Source of the DNA: an uncultured Paracoccaceae bacterium
GTDB taxonomy: Bacteria; Pseudomonadota; Alphaproteobacteria; Rhodobacterales; Rhodobacteraceae
Length of the DNA stretch: 64,000 bases
Reading direction: 5' to 3'
Assembly (NCBI GenBank): GCA_947498645.1
Contig: CANMKS010000001.1
Coordinates: 186,001-250,000 of the forward strand
Shown: piece after piece, positions 19,668 through 29,946 of the stretch
How the letters are laid out: each line of letters starts with the position of its first letter
Position numbering within the stretch: the first letter of the stretch is position 1
Program-made: the position numbers and the translations under genes
Notes under the pieces: model-generated
The model's input: only the letters and a program-made list of their open reading frames with translations
Database searches by the model: none
What the model was told of the DNA's origin: nothing

Positions 19668-21950
19668 CTAGCCGCACTTTGAATATCCGCATGACCCACA
19701 GGTCATGCAGCCTTCAATCATACGCAACTCATACGACCCGCAGGACGAACAGGCCTTCCCCTTGGGCCCGCCGTTAATCGCGACCACATCCGCTTGCGGA
19801 TCGGCCTTCAATCCCATCCCTTCGCCAGCCAAGAACCCTGTGGCGATCATGTGCTTTTCAATTACGCCGCCGATCGCAGCCAGAATGGATGGGACATATT
19901 TGCCCTGCATCCATGCACCGCCGCGCGGATCGAACACGGCTTTCAGCTCTTCCACAACAAAGGACACATCACCCCCGCGCCGGAACACGGCGCTGATCAT
20001 CCGCGTCAGCGCGACCGTCCAGGCAAAATGTTCCATGTTCTTGGAGTTGATGAAAACCTCAAAAGGTCGCCTGTGTCCCGCGATCACCAGATCATTCACG
20101 GTAATATAGATCGCGTGCTCACTATCGGGCCATTTCAGTTTGTAGGTCGCGCCGTCCAATTCCTGCGGACGGTCCAGCGGTTCGGACATGTATACCACTT
20201 CAGCGCCATCGCCTTCATCCCGGACCTGTGCGGGAACTTCAGAGGGTGACGCCTCCTCGGACACCGACAGGACTGACCCCGTCACATCATTGGGCCTGTA
20301 CGTCGTGCACCCTTTGCAGCCCTGATCCCAGGCGGCCATATAGACCTCTTTGAAGTCGTCAAAGCTGATGTCTGCTGGGCAGTTGATCGTTTTGGAAATG
20401 GAACTGTCGATCCATTTCTGTGCTGCCGCCTGCATCCGCACATGATCCAGCGGCGCCAGCGTTTGTGCGTTGACGAAATAATCTGGCAACGGCGCGTCGC
20501 CTTTCAGATCACGCCACATCTGCACGGCATAATCGACGACCTCTTCCTCGGTCCGCGAACCGTCTTTCTGCAAAACCTTGCGGGTGTAGGCATAGGCGAA
20601 CACCGGTTCGATCCCCGACGACACATTGCCCGCATAAAGGCTGATCGTGCCGGTTGGCGCGATTGAGGTCAGCAAGGCATTCCTGATCCCATGTTCCGCA
20701 ATCGCATCACGCACATCCCCGTCCATCGCCTGCATCGCACCACTGGCCAAAAACTTATCTGCATCAAACAGCGGAAATGCGCCCTTTTCCTTGGCCAGAT
20801 CAACCGACGCGAGATAGGCAGCACGAGCAATCTGGTGCATCCATTTGTCGGTTTGTGCTGCGGCCTCTTCCGACCCATAGCGCAAACCCACCATCAACAA
20901 TGCGTCAGCCAGACCGGTGACACCCAATCCAATCCGGCGCTTGGCGCGCGCCTCTGCCGCCTGCGCTTCCAATGGAAAGCGCGAGGCATCCACGACGTTA
21001 TCCATCATGCGCACAGCGGTAGCGACCAAGTTCCCCAGCGCATCCTCGTTCAAAGCAGCCGTCGCTGCGAAAGGGTCCGAAACCAATCGCGCCATATTGA
21101 TCGACCCCAGAAGGCATGCGCCATAAGGCGGCAACGGCTGCTCTCCACAAGGGTTTGTCGCCGCAATCGTTTCGCAATAGTTGAGGTTGTTCATCTGATT
21201 GATGCGGTCGATAAAGATCACGCCGGGTTCGGCATAATCATAGGTCGATTTCATGATCGCATCCCACAACGCGCGGGCCTGCACAGTGCGGTAAGTCTCA
21301 CCGTTGAACACCAAATCCCACTGTCCATCGGCCTTCACCGCTTCCATAAACGGATCAGTTACCAGAACCGACATGTTGAACATGCGCAATCGGGCAGGGT
21401 CAGATTTGGCAGTGATGAAGTCTTCCACATCCGGGTGGTCACAACGCATCGTTGCCATCATTGCACCACGGCGTGATCCGGCGGACATGATCGTGCGGCA
21501 CATCGCATCCCAGACATCCATGAACGACAACGGGCCAGAGGCATCCGCTGCGACACCTTTCACATCCGACCCCTTGGGGCGGATGGTCGAGAAATCATAG
21601 CCGATCCCGCCGCCTTGCTGCATGGTCAGGGCGGCCTCTTTGAGCATATCGAAAATGCCGCCCATGCTGTCCGGCACGGTGCCCATGACAAAGCAATTGA
21701 ACAGGGTCACCGACCGGGCCGTGCCAGCCCCGGCAGTAATGCGCCCGGCAGGCAGGTATTTGAAATCAGCGAGGGCGTCATAAAACTTGCCTTCCCACGC
21801 CTTTGGGTCATCCTCTACAGCGGCCAACGAAGTCGCAATGCGACGCCATGTATCTTCAACAGTTTTATCAACTGGCGTGCCATCGGCCTGCTTGAAGCGA
21901 TACTTCATGTCCCAGATTTGTTCGGCGATCGGGGCAGCGAAGGCAGTCAT
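19668..21950 (-). CDS. nrdJ: Adenosylcobalamin-dependent ribonucleoside-diphosphate reductase (class II)
   Basis: NCFVMGTVPDSMGGIFDML, NPCGEQPLPPYGACLLGSINMARLV, C-terminal CSSCGSYELRMIEGCMTCGSCGYSKCG. Confidence 0.95.
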   Translation of the reverse strand: MTAFAAPIAEQIWDMKYRFKQADGTPVDKTVEDTWRRIATSLAAVEDDPKAWEGKFYDALADFKYLPAGRITAGAGTARSVTLFNCFVMGTVPDSMGGIFDMLKEAALTMQQGGGIGYDFSTIRPKGSDVKGVAADASGPLSFMDVWDAMCRTIMSAGSRRGAMMATMRCDHPDVEDFITAKSDPARLRMFNMSVLVTDPFMEAVKADGQWDLVFNGETYRTVQARALWDAIMKSTYDYAEPGVIFIDRINQMNNLNYCETIAATNPCGEQPLPPYGACLLGSINMARLVSDPFAATAALNEDALGNLVATAVRMMDNVVDASRFPLEAQAAEARAKRRIGLGVTGLADALLMVGLRYGSEEAAAQTDKWMHQIARAAYLASVDLAKEKGAFPLFDADKFLASGAMQAMDGDVRDAIAEHGIRNALLTSIAPTGTISLYAGNVSSGIEPVFAYAYTRKVLQKDGSRTEEEVVDYAVQMWRDLKGDAPLPDYFVNAQTLAPLDHVRMQAAAQKWIDSSISKTINCPADISFDDFKEVYMAAWDQGCKGCTTYRPNDVTGSVLSVSEEASPSEVPAQVRDEGDGAEVVYMSEPLDRPQELDGATYKLKWPDSEHAIYITVNDLVIAGHRRPFEVFINSKNMEHFAWTVALTRMISAVFRRGGDVSFVVEELKAVFDPRGGAWMQGKYVPSILAAIGGVIEKHMIATGFLAGEGMGLKADPQADVVAINGGPKGKACSSCGSYELRMIEGCMTCGSCGYSKCG

Positions 21951-22056
21951 GGCAGGGAATCTCCTCTTGGCGGCAGGCAAGGCCTGCATCTTACGGGGTG
22001 GGGTTTCACTTTGGAATGGCGAAATTAGGGGCAATGTCGCAGTGGGCTTATCGCAT

Positions 22057-22071
22057 ACCACATGTAGTGGT
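22057..22071. promoter_or_regulatory. Perfect inverted repeat upstream of nrdJ
   Basis: ACCAC-ATGTA-GTGGT, about 107 bp upstream of the nrdJ start. Confidence 0.45.
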
Positions 22072-22165
22072 TGATCTCAAGTTTCGCACAACATAAACCT
22101 TTCATGCTGGGTGCGTTGATTCAGGCGGTCCGCGCATTACCTACTAAGCGTCCCGGGGGGGATTG

Positions 22166-22597
22166 ATGTCTAAGACTGTTCACATGCTCAAACTATCCGT
22201 CGGCACCGAAGATGTTGCCGGGCTGGAGGCATGGCAAGCAACAAAGCGCGCGCAGACCGATGACGGCTTGCCGCGCCACGTCACCCGGATGTGGCCCAAA
22301 CGGGGCGACGAAATTCTCAATGGCGGGTCGATCTTCTGGGTGATCAAAGGTGTGATCCTCTGCCGCCAACCCATCTTGCGGTTGGACGAACATCTATCCG
22401 CCGACGGCATCCGCCGCTGTGCAATAGTCTCCAGACCGGGGCTGATCCGCGTCGAAGCGACGCCCAAACGCGCCTTTCAGGGCTGGCGCTATCTGGCCGT
22501 CGGCGATGCCCCCCGCGACCTTCCCGATGGACGTCAGCACGAAGAGGCACTGCCTCCGGAACTCTCCAAAGCGCTCGCGGCGATTGGCGTACGCTAA
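22166..22597 (+). CDS. DUF1489 family protein
   Basis: MSKTVHMLKLSVGTEDVAGLEAWQ...RHVTRMWPKRGDEILNGGSIFWVIKGVILCRQPILRLDE. Confidence 0.85.
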   Translation: MSKTVHMLKLSVGTEDVAGLEAWQATKRAQTDDGLPRHVTRMWPKRGDEILNGGSIFWVIKGVILCRQPILRLDEHLSADGIRRCAIVSRPGLIRVEATPKRAFQGWRYLAVGDAPRDLPDGRQHEEALPPELSKALAAIGVR

Positions 22598-22630
22598 GAC
22601 CTGTGCCATGATCTGCGCAGGAGGACTGCC

Positions 22631-24163
22631 ATGACGATCTACACCAGCCCCTTTCCAGACGTGCCCATCACCAACCTGACGATTACGCAGCGGGTGTTTA
22701 ACGGCCTCGCATACCGCCCCGATGAGGTTGTGCTGACGGACGGACCCTCCGGGCGCAGCACGACCGCGGCGGAATTCATGGATCAGGTCAAACGCATGGC
22801 GGGCGGGCTGACGGCGGCGAGGTTCGGTGCAGGGCACAGGGTGGCAATCATGGCCCCCAACATTCCCGAATACTGCGTGGTTTTTCATGCGGTCGCTTGG
22901 GCCGGCGGCACAATCACGACACTGAACCCAACATATACAGCCAGCGAGGTTGCGCATCAGCTCAAAGACGCCGGTGCCGAACTGCTGATCACGATCCCCG
23001 ACTTTATGGACACCGCCAAAGAGGGTGCGGGCGACCTCCCCGTCATCGCCATTGGCACAGCGGAATACGCGGGCCTTTTCGGCGATGCCATCGCAACGCA
23101 GGTTCCTGTTGATCTCGACAATTTCACCGTCGTCTTGCCATATTCGTCAGGCACAACCGGGCTGCCGAAAGGCGTCATGCTCTCGCACCGCAATCTGGTC
23201 ATCAACCTCGACCAAGCCATTGTCGCCGCAGATTTCAAACCGGGTGAGGTGACTGCCGCCTTCCTGCCATTCTTTCACATCTACGGCATGACCGTGCTGA
23301 TGAATATTCACCTTGGCGGGGGCGGTGCGCTGGTCACGATGCCACGGTTCGACCTGCCTCACTTTTTGCAGATCAGCCAGAACCACAAGACCAAACGGAT
23401 GTGGGTTGTCCCTCCTGTGGCGCTCGCGCTGGCCAAACATCCTTTGGTCGATGACTACGACCTCAGCGCGTTGGAAGAGGTCTTTATCGCCGCCGCCCCC
23501 TCTGGTGCTGAGCTTTCAGACGCCATCGCGGCACGGCTTGGATGCACCGCACTGCAAGGCTATGGCATGACCGAACTTTCCCCTGTTGCGCATATTGTTC
23601 CCGCCAAAAAACCGCGTTCGGGGGCGGCGGGCCTGACGGTGTCCAACACCCAGTGCCGGATCGTTGATATTGAAACCGGTGCCAACCTGCCCGCTGGCAA
23701 GAAAGGCGAGCTTTGGATCAAAGGCCCGCAGGTCATGCAAGGCTACCTCAACAACGCGCAGGCAACAGCAGAGACGGTGACCGACGACGGTTGGTTGCGC
23801 ACCGGTGATATCGCGACATTCGATGCGGATGGCTACATGTTTATCGTTGACCGCCTGAAGGAACTGATCAAATACAAGGGCTTCCAGGTCGCCCCGGCAG
23901 AATTGGAGGCAGCGCTGGTCTCCTTGGACGGGATCACCGACGCCGCCGTGATCGGTATCGCCGATGAAGAGGCAGGCGAGTTACCAATCGCCTTTGTCGT
24001 CACTGCCGACCCGGCACCGGATGAGGCCGCAATCAAAGCGCACCTCGACACGCATCTGGCGTCCTACAAACAGGTGCATCAGGTACATTTCGTGGATGAA
24101 ATCCCCAAATCAGCCTCTGGCAAAATCCTGCGGCGTTTCCTAAGGGACAAGATGAACGCATGA
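22631..24163 (+). CDS. AMP-binding acyl-CoA ligase (4-coumarate--CoA ligase-like)
   Basis: PYSSGTTGLPKGVMLSHRNL, GYGMTELSPV, GWLRTGDIATFDADGYMFIVDRLKELIKYKGFQVAPAELE. Confidence 0.93.
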   Translation: MTIYTSPFPDVPITNLTITQRVFNGLAYRPDEVVLTDGPSGRSTTAAEFMDQVKRMAGGLTAARFGAGHRVAIMAPNIPEYCVVFHAVAWAGGTITTLNPTYTASEVAHQLKDAGAELLITIPDFMDTAKEGAGDLPVIAIGTAEYAGLFGDAIATQVPVDLDNFTVVLPYSSGTTGLPKGVMLSHRNLVINLDQAIVAADFKPGEVTAAFLPFFHIYGMTVLMNIHLGGGGALVTMPRFDLPHFLQISQNHKTKRMWVVPPVALALAKHPLVDDYDLSALEEVFIAAAPSGAELSDAIAARLGCTALQGYGMTELSPVAHIVPAKKPRSGAAGLTVSNTQCRIVDIETGANLPAGKKGELWIKGPQVMQGYLNNAQATAETVTDDGWLRTGDIATFDADGYMFIVDRLKELIKYKGFQVAPAELEAALVSLDGITDAAVIGIADEEAGELPIAFVVTADPAPDEAAIKAHLDTHLASYKQVHQVHFVDEIPKSASGKILRRFLRDKMNA

Positions 24164-24176
24164 ACCAAGGCGCCGC

Positions 24177-24968
24177 ATGAAACCGACCTCTTCCCGTGCC
24201 GCCAGACGGTTGTCCCAAAAGGGCGCAAAGAACGCGGCACTGACGATTGCTGATATCGCGGCACGGGTGGAAAGCGCACGGGTCAAAGACCTGAACGTCG
24301 CGGTGCAAAACCGCGCCAAACGCATCCTGATGTCGTACCTGCAAACCGCCCAAATCCACGGCCTGCCTGCCAAGGACGTCCTTAGTGAAATGGCCAGCGG
24401 CCAAGCGGCGTGGCGGCTGGGTCATGCGGTGCGGGACGAGATCATGAAAAACCCACCCGATGTGGTGGGCAAAGCGGCTTGTGCGGAAGGCTGCGCGTTT
24501 TGCTGCATCCTTCGAGGTGGCGAAGGCGGTCTTATCACAGAGTTCGAGGCAACCCAGCTTCACGAAGCACTCGCGCCACAACAAGGCAAACCCGATGGAC
24601 GCGACTGGCACCCAGATGCCTGCCCTTCACTCGATCCCGTAACCCGGACCTGCCGCGCCTACGACGCGCGCCCAATGATCTGTCGATCATTTATCTCAGC
24701 AGATGCAGAGGCCTGCGCGAAAAACACCGAAGGCGGCAAAGAGCAAGGCGCGGGACTTCTTGGCAACCACCTTGATTATCTGGTGATCCACGCGCTTTGC
24801 CGGGCAGCGCTGAAGGGGATCACGATGGTGCATAGCTATTCTATGGCGGCCACGACAATGGGGGCGGTAAGTGGCGAGGGGCTGAACAAGACGCTCGCCA
24901 CATCACGCCACAAGCCCAGCGCATTGGCCGTCGCTTGCCGCGATGGAGCGACAGCGGCCGGTTCTTAG
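24177..24968 (+). CDS. YkgJ-family cysteine-cluster protein
   Basis: CAEGCAFCC...CPSLDPVTRTCRAYDARPMICRSF zinc/iron-chelating Cys pattern. Confidence 0.75.
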   Translation: MKPTSSRAARRLSQKGAKNAALTIADIAARVESARVKDLNVAVQNRAKRILMSYLQTAQIHGLPAKDVLSEMASGQAAWRLGHAVRDEIMKNPPDVVGKAACAEGCAFCCILRGGEGGLITEFEATQLHEALAPQQGKPDGRDWHPDACPSLDPVTRTCRAYDARPMICRSFISADAEACAKNTEGGKEQGAGLLGNHLDYLVIHALCRAALKGITMVHSYSMAATTMGAVSGEGLNKTLATSRHKPSALAVACRDGATAAGS

Positions 24969-24978
24969 GGGCCTGGCC

Positions 24979-25668
24979 CTAAACCCCCAACACCATTTGC
25001 AATGCCTTTAACGTCTGCCTTTGGGCATCGGTCCAATCCTTGCGCCGTCCGCGGAACAACGTCGCTTGTGACGCATGGATCAGCCCGTCATCCAAAACCT
25101 TCAGCCCATTCGCGCGCAGCGTTTCCCCGGTTGAGGTGATGTCAGCTATCGCCTCGGCGGTTTCATTCTTTACCGTGCCCTCGGTCGCACCCTGACTATC
25201 GACCAGCTGATAATCGGCCACGCCATTGTCACGCAGAAATTCGCGGACCAGCCGGTGATACTTCGTCGCAATCCGCATCCGAAAGCCATGGGTGCGGCGG
25301 AAGGCAGCCGCGGCCGCATCCAGATCATCCAAAGTCGCCACATCAACCCAAGCCTGCGGCACCGCAATAATCAAATCTGCCCCGCCAAATCCCATGGGGG
25401 CCAGCTCGGTCACCCGCGCATCCCAATTGGCAAGCTTTTCGCGCACCAGGTCGGATCCGGTCACACCCAGATGGATATTGCCCGCCGCGAGTTCGCGCGG
25501 GATTTCGCCAGCGGACAGCAGCACCAATTCAACGCCCTCAATGCCTTCAACAGCACCAGCATACTCGCGATCTGACCCGGATTTGCGCAAGCCCACCCCG
25601 CGCGCACCGAACCAGTCAAAGGTCTTTTCCATCAAACGGCCTTTGGAAGGGACACCAAGCTTCAGCAT
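24979..25668 (-). CDS. hisG: ATP phosphoribosyltransferase, short form
   Basis: LKLGVPSKGRLMEKTFDWF...LGVTGSDLVRE; 229 aa short form next to hisZ. Confidence 0.95.
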   Translation of the reverse strand: MLKLGVPSKGRLMEKTFDWFGARGVGLRKSGSDREYAGAVEGIEGVELVLLSAGEIPRELAAGNIHLGVTGSDLVREKLANWDARVTELAPMGFGGADLIIAVPQAWVDVATLDDLDAAAAAFRRTHGFRMRIATKYHRLVREFLRDNGVADYQLVDSQGATEGTVKNETAEAIADITSTGETLRANGLKVLDDGLIHASQATLFRGRRKDWTDAQRQTLKALQMVLGV

Positions 25669-26741
25669 CAGCGCATCCCCCGCACAAGATCCGGGCGGAT
25701 CACACCACCCACCGCGGGTGCAGCACGTCCCTGCCCCAATTGCGCAGTCAGCGCGTCATAACGTCCGCCAGTCGCGACGGGCGGCAGATCGGGGCGATCC
25801 ACGGCGTAGAAACCAAAGACAAACCCGTCATAATATTCCAGCGAGGTGCGGCCATAGCTGCCCTCGAACTCCAGCGTGGTAACGTCAACGCCTTTGTCGC
25901 CCAGCGCCTCCAACCGCGCATCGAGCCGCGCAACTGCTTTGCCAATCGCAGGCATGTCCACGGCGATATCGCGCAGGGCGCTCAGCACATTGGTGGCAGT
26001 TTCGCGTAGGCCCAACATGGCATCAATCAATGCAATCTCTTCGGTCGCAATTGGGGCAGCAGCAGCATCGGCGCGCAGGGCCGCGATCCGTGCTGCGACC
26101 TCGGCCTTGCTGCGCAATCCGATATTCGGACCAGCATTGGCTAGAGGATCGTCAGCCGCCAGCAACGCAGCCCTCGCAGGGGACACCTGCCCACTGCCAA
26201 ACCGCTTCATCAATGCGCGAAAGCGGCCCGGCCGCCAGATATGGCGGAGCAAAGCGGCCTTGCGCGCCTCTGTCGTGCGCAACCCACGCACCGCCGCCAT
26301 CAGAATACCAATGTCGCCCGTCGCTGCGCGTACAGGCAACCCTCCCAGCGCCTCGGCGATGGCTGCAAACACCTCTGCATCGGCACCTGCCGGATCATGG
26401 CCATCAAAGACCTCATAACCCACCTGCACATACTCATTCGCGCGGCTTTCGTCGCTTTCCTGCTTGCGAAACACCTTACCGGAATACGTATAGCGGGCGG
26501 GATCGGCCTGCGCCTCCATATGCATTTGCACAACGGGAACGGTGAAGTCAGGACGCAAAACCATCTCTCCGCGCAGCGGATCAGAAGTCAAATAAGCACG
26601 CGCGCGAATATCCTCGCCATAAAGGTCCAGCAGCGTGTCAGCTGATTGCAACACATCGGCCTTGATGACCTGCGCACCCTTGGCCGCAAAGAGGTCACGC
26701 AGCCGACGGGCTTCGGTCAGTGTTTCGGGCGCGGTTGGCAT
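25668..26741 (-). CDS. hisZ: ATP phosphoribosyltransferase regulatory subunit
   Basis: HisS-like catalytic-core paralog (LRPDFTVPVVQMHM, YVQVGYEVFDG) between hisG and hisS. Confidence 0.92.
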   Translation of the reverse strand: MPTAPETLTEARRLRDLFAAKGAQVIKADVLQSADTLLDLYGEDIRARAYLTSDPLRGEMVLRPDFTVPVVQMHMEAQADPARYTYSGKVFRKQESDESRANEYVQVGYEVFDGHDPAGADAEVFAAIAEALGGLPVRAATGDIGILMAAVRGLRTTEARKAALLRHIWRPGRFRALMKRFGSGQVSPARAALLAADDPLANAGPNIGLRSKAEVAARIAALRADAAAAPIATEEIALIDAMLGLRETATNVLSALRDIAVDMPAIGKAVARLDARLEALGDKGVDVTTLEFEGSYGRTSLEYYDGFVFGFYAVDRPDLPPVATGGRYDALTAQLGQGRAAPAVGGVIRPDLVRGMR

Positions 26742-28252
26742 CAGCCCTGCCCGTCCAAAATCTCGCGCACCTTCGCCACCATCTGATCGCGCGGCACGGC
26801 GTATTGGCTGGGCCGGTCTTTCCACTCTTCAAGCGTTGCGTTTTTGGCAATCTCGGCCCCAAGGATCAAGTCCTTGATCTGCACGATGCCTTGGTCAAAC
26901 TCATCCGCACCGGCGATGATCGCGACGGGCGACGCGCGCTTGTCTGCGTATTTCAACTGATTGCCAAAGTTCTTGGGATTGCCCAGATACACCTCGGCCC
27001 GGATACCCGCGTTGCGCAGGTCCGCGACCATGGATTGATAATCGGCCATACAGTCGCGATCCATGACGGTCACAACAACCGGGCCATCTGCCAGGTTGTT
27101 GATGCGGCCCTTGGCCCGTAAAGCGGCCAGCAAACGGTCAACCCCAATCGAGACACCCGTGGCAGGCACTTCCTGCCCGGTAAAGCGCTTGACCAGATCG
27201 TCATAACGACCCCCGCCAGCGACCGAGCCAAAGTTGCGCGGACGCCCCTTTTCGTCTTTCACCTCAAAGGTGAGTTCAGCCTCATAGACAGGGCCTGTGT
27301 AGTAACCGAGACCACGGACGACGGATGGGTCGATGATGATACGGTCAGGGCCGTAGCCTTGGGCTTCAAGAAGATAGACGATGTCGCGGAGCTCCTTAAC
27401 ACCGACTCCGCCAACTTCAGAACTTCCAACAGCGCGTTCCAAGTTTGCCAAGGTTGCGACAGTATCTTTGCCCTTGGACGTCAAGAAAGCGACGACCGGC
27501 TCGATTTGCGCGTCCGCAAGCTCCAATCCGTCAATATAGGCACCTGATGCATCTAGGCGTCCCTTCCCCAACAGCTCTCGCACACCGGTTTCGCCCACTT
27601 TATCAAATTTGTCGATCGTGCGCAGGATGCCCGCTTGCCACTCGCCAAAGTCCTCATAGTAGTCTGGCGGTCCGTCAGAGTCCGCAACGTGAGCGGCATC
27701 AACCGCCTCAAGTACGCCTTCCAAAACCTTGCGGTTATTCACCCGGATCACATAGTCGCCGCGCGGAATGCCGACCTCTTCCAGTGTATCGGAAAGCATC
27801 GCGCAAATCTCGGCATCGGCAGCCACGGACCCCGATCCAACGGTATCCGCATCACACTGGTAAAACTGGCGAAACCGGCCCGGTCCAGGCTTTTCATTCC
27901 GCCACACCGGCCCCATCGCATAGCGGCGATAGGGGCTGGGCAGATCATTACGGTACTGCGCGGCGACGCGCGCCAACGGGGCCGTCAGATCATACCGCAG
28001 GGCGAGCCAGTCCTTGTCCTCTTCCCACGCAAATACACCTTCATTCGGGCGATCCACGTCGGGCAGAAACTTGCCTAGCGCCTCAACCGTTTCAACGGCA
28101 GAGGTTTCCAGCGCATCAAACCCATAGCGATGATAAACAGCCGCAATCTTGGCCAGCATTTGCGTGCGCTGCGTCACCTCTGCGCCGAAATAATCGGGAA
28201 AGCCCTTGGGCGCTTGCGCCTTGGGGCGGGGCTGTTTCTTTTGCTTGGCCAT
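26741..28252 (-). CDS. hisS: Histidine--tRNA ligase
   Basis: [68 protein letters not shown]. Confidence 0.97.
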   Translation of the reverse strand: MAKQKKQPRPKAQAPKGFPDYFGAEVTQRTQMLAKIAAVYHRYGFDALETSAVETVEALGKFLPDVDRPNEGVFAWEEDKDWLALRYDLTAPLARVAAQYRNDLPSPYRRYAMGPVWRNEKPGPGRFRQFYQCDADTVGSGSVAADAEICAMLSDTLEEVGIPRGDYVIRVNNRKVLEGVLEAVDAAHVADSDGPPDYYEDFGEWQAGILRTIDKFDKVGETGVRELLGKGRLDASGAYIDGLELADAQIEPVVAFLTSKGKDTVATLANLERAVGSSEVGGVGVKELRDIVYLLEAQGYGPDRIIIDPSVVRGLGYYTGPVYEAELTFEVKDEKGRPRNFGSVAGGGRYDDLVKRFTGQEVPATGVSIGVDRLLAALRAKGRINNLADGPVVVTVMDRDCMADYQSMVADLRNAGIRAEVYLGNPKNFGNQLKYADKRASPVAIIAGADEFDQGIVQIKDLILGAEIAKNATLEEWKDRPSQYAVPRDQMVAKVREILDGQG

Positions 28253-28304
28253 ATGTTGTGGTCCTGCGGTCACTTGCGTTCCTGCGCCATGTAACCCGGC
28301 AATG

Positions 28305-28763
28305 TCACAGGGGCAATGCAGTCGTATATTTCAGCTCTTTGAGCGAGAATGATGACACCACTGATTTCACGTATCGTGAACGTAGCAAATGGTGGGTCAT
28401 GAACGTCTCATACCCCTCTACATCGCGGCAACGGATTTTCAGCATATAATCTGCCGTGCCTGATATTGCATGTGCCTCCATGATCTGGGGATGACTGCGA
28501 ATGACCGTGGCAAAACCGGCGATCGCCTCCTCTGAGTGATCGCCCAACCGGACAGTCGCAAAGACGCACAACCGGGCATCGGCCAGCGCAGGGTCCAGCA
28601 AGGCAACCCGCCCCTTGATCAACCCCAGCTTTTCAAACTCTTGCACCTTGCGCCACGCGGTCGAGGTGGCAATCCCGGCCGCTGCTGCAAGGTTAGCCAA
28701 TGACGCCGCCGCATCTGCCTGCACTGCCTGCAACAATCGCCGCTCCTGATCAGATAATTTCAT
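28305..28763 (-). CDS. Lrp/AsnC family transcriptional regulator
   Basis: [49 protein letters not shown]; divergent from phhA. Confidence 0.93.
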   Translation of the reverse strand: MKLSDQERRLLQAVQADAAASLANLAAAAGIATSTAWRKVQEFEKLGLIKGRVALLDPALADARLCVFATVRLGDHSEEAIAGFATVIRSHPQIMEAHAISGTADYMLKIRCRDVEGYETFMTHHLLRSRYVKSVVSSFSLKELKYTTALPL

Positions 28764-28871
28764 GAAATACCAAACTCCGCTCACCAATTTGCCACGAAAC
28801 CTCAAAACCGACCCATATGAAAACAGAATTTCGGCCATTTTGACAGAAAATAAGTATCAAAGGAGTCTGCC

Positions 28872-29660
28872 ATGCCCCAAACAACTTACACATCACTCAT
28901 GCCCGATGCCGCAGGCCGCTACCCCTACACGGCCGAGGATGATGCTGTTTGGGGCGAGCTCTACACCCGGCAGATGGATTTCCTGCCCGGCAAGGTGGCA
29001 CCCGAATACCTCTCGGGCGTGGCCCAACTGGGCCTGACCGCCCATAAGACGCCACAGGTCGCCGACATCGACGCCAGACTGCACGCACTCACCGGTGCAG
29101 GTGCCCACGGCGTCGCTGCCATCATCCCACCGTCGCAGTTCTACGACCTGCTCAGCCAGCGCAAATTCCCCGTTGCCACCTTCCTGCGGCGGCGCGAGCA
29201 TATGGACTACATCGAAGAACCCGATCTGTTTCACGAGGTTTTTGGACACTGTCCGATGCTGACCAATCACGCCTATGCCGATTTTATCGAAGGGTTCGGG
29301 AAAGCAGCCAAGTGCTTGGGCAAAGGCTATAGCTGGCATATGTTCCGGCTGTTCTGGTTCACGGTGGAATTCGGCATGATCCGCACGCCCGACGGCCTGC
29401 GCGCCTACGGGGCCGGCATCGTGTCATCCCCGGCCGAGGCCGCCCATGCCACCAGCGGCAACGCGTTGATGCAGGATTTCGATCTGCCCACGATCTTTCG
29501 CACGCCCTACCGGATCGACATCGTGCAGCCGACCTACTTTGTGATCGACAGCTTTGAACAACTGGCAAGCACCTTAACCGCCGACTTCAAGACGCTGATT
29601 GACGATGCCAAGGCAAAAGGCGACCTGCCTGCCCTTTTCGAAGCGAAGGAAGCCAGCTAA
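28872..29660 (+). CDS. phhA: Phenylalanine 4-monooxygenase
   Basis: EEPDLFHEVFGHCPMLTNHAYADF iron-binding HxxxH, FWFTVEFGMI. Confidence 0.97.
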   Translation: MPQTTYTSLMPDAAGRYPYTAEDDAVWGELYTRQMDFLPGKVAPEYLSGVAQLGLTAHKTPQVADIDARLHALTGAGAHGVAAIIPPSQFYDLLSQRKFPVATFLRRREHMDYIEEPDLFHEVFGHCPMLTNHAYADFIEGFGKAAKCLGKGYSWHMFRLFWFTVEFGMIRTPDGLRAYGAGIVSSPAEAAHATSGNALMQDFDLPTIFRTPYRIDIVQPTYFVIDSFEQLASTLTADFKTLIDDAKAKGDLPALFEAKEAS

Positions 29661-29668
29661 GAAGCGGC

Positions 29669-29872
29669 ATGGCAAATACCACGCACCTCGAAGAACAACT
29701 CGCCTACCTCATCCGCACGGTTGAGGAGTTGTCAGATATCGTCGCCCGTCAGGAAACGGAGCTGGCCGTGGCGCAACGCCGGCTGGCCATGCTGATGGAA
29801 CGCGAGGCAGGGCGGGAACTGGACGCGGGCGGGACAGTGCCGCTGGCCGACCAAAAACCACCGCACTGGTAG
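29669..29872 (+). CDS. SlyX family protein
   Basis: LEEQLAYLIRTVEELSDIVARQETELAVAQRRLAMLMERE; C-terminal PPHW. Confidence 0.85.
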   Translation: MANTTHLEEQLAYLIRTVEELSDIVARQETELAVAQRRLAMLMEREAGRELDAGGTVPLADQKPPHW

Positions 29873-29946
29873 ATCGTCAGGCCGCGCGGCATAGCTGACA
29901 GGCGCGGGATTTTTCCGTGCGTCTATGCAGAACTTCCAAAACCCCG

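Noticed and set aside
20691-21476. 261-aa plus-strand ORF opposite nrdJ
   Set aside because: Antisense to conserved class II reductase; no family signature.
21951-22165. Cobalamin riboswitch upstream of nrdJ
   Set aside because: Considered because the enzyme is B12-dependent, but no B12-box-like sequence was recognised in this short interval; only the ACCAC-ATGTA-GTGGT dyad stands out.
27445-28449. 334-aa plus-strand ORF opposite hisS
   Set aside because: Low-complexity Pro/Arg/Ser-rich shadow translation; hisS is unambiguous.
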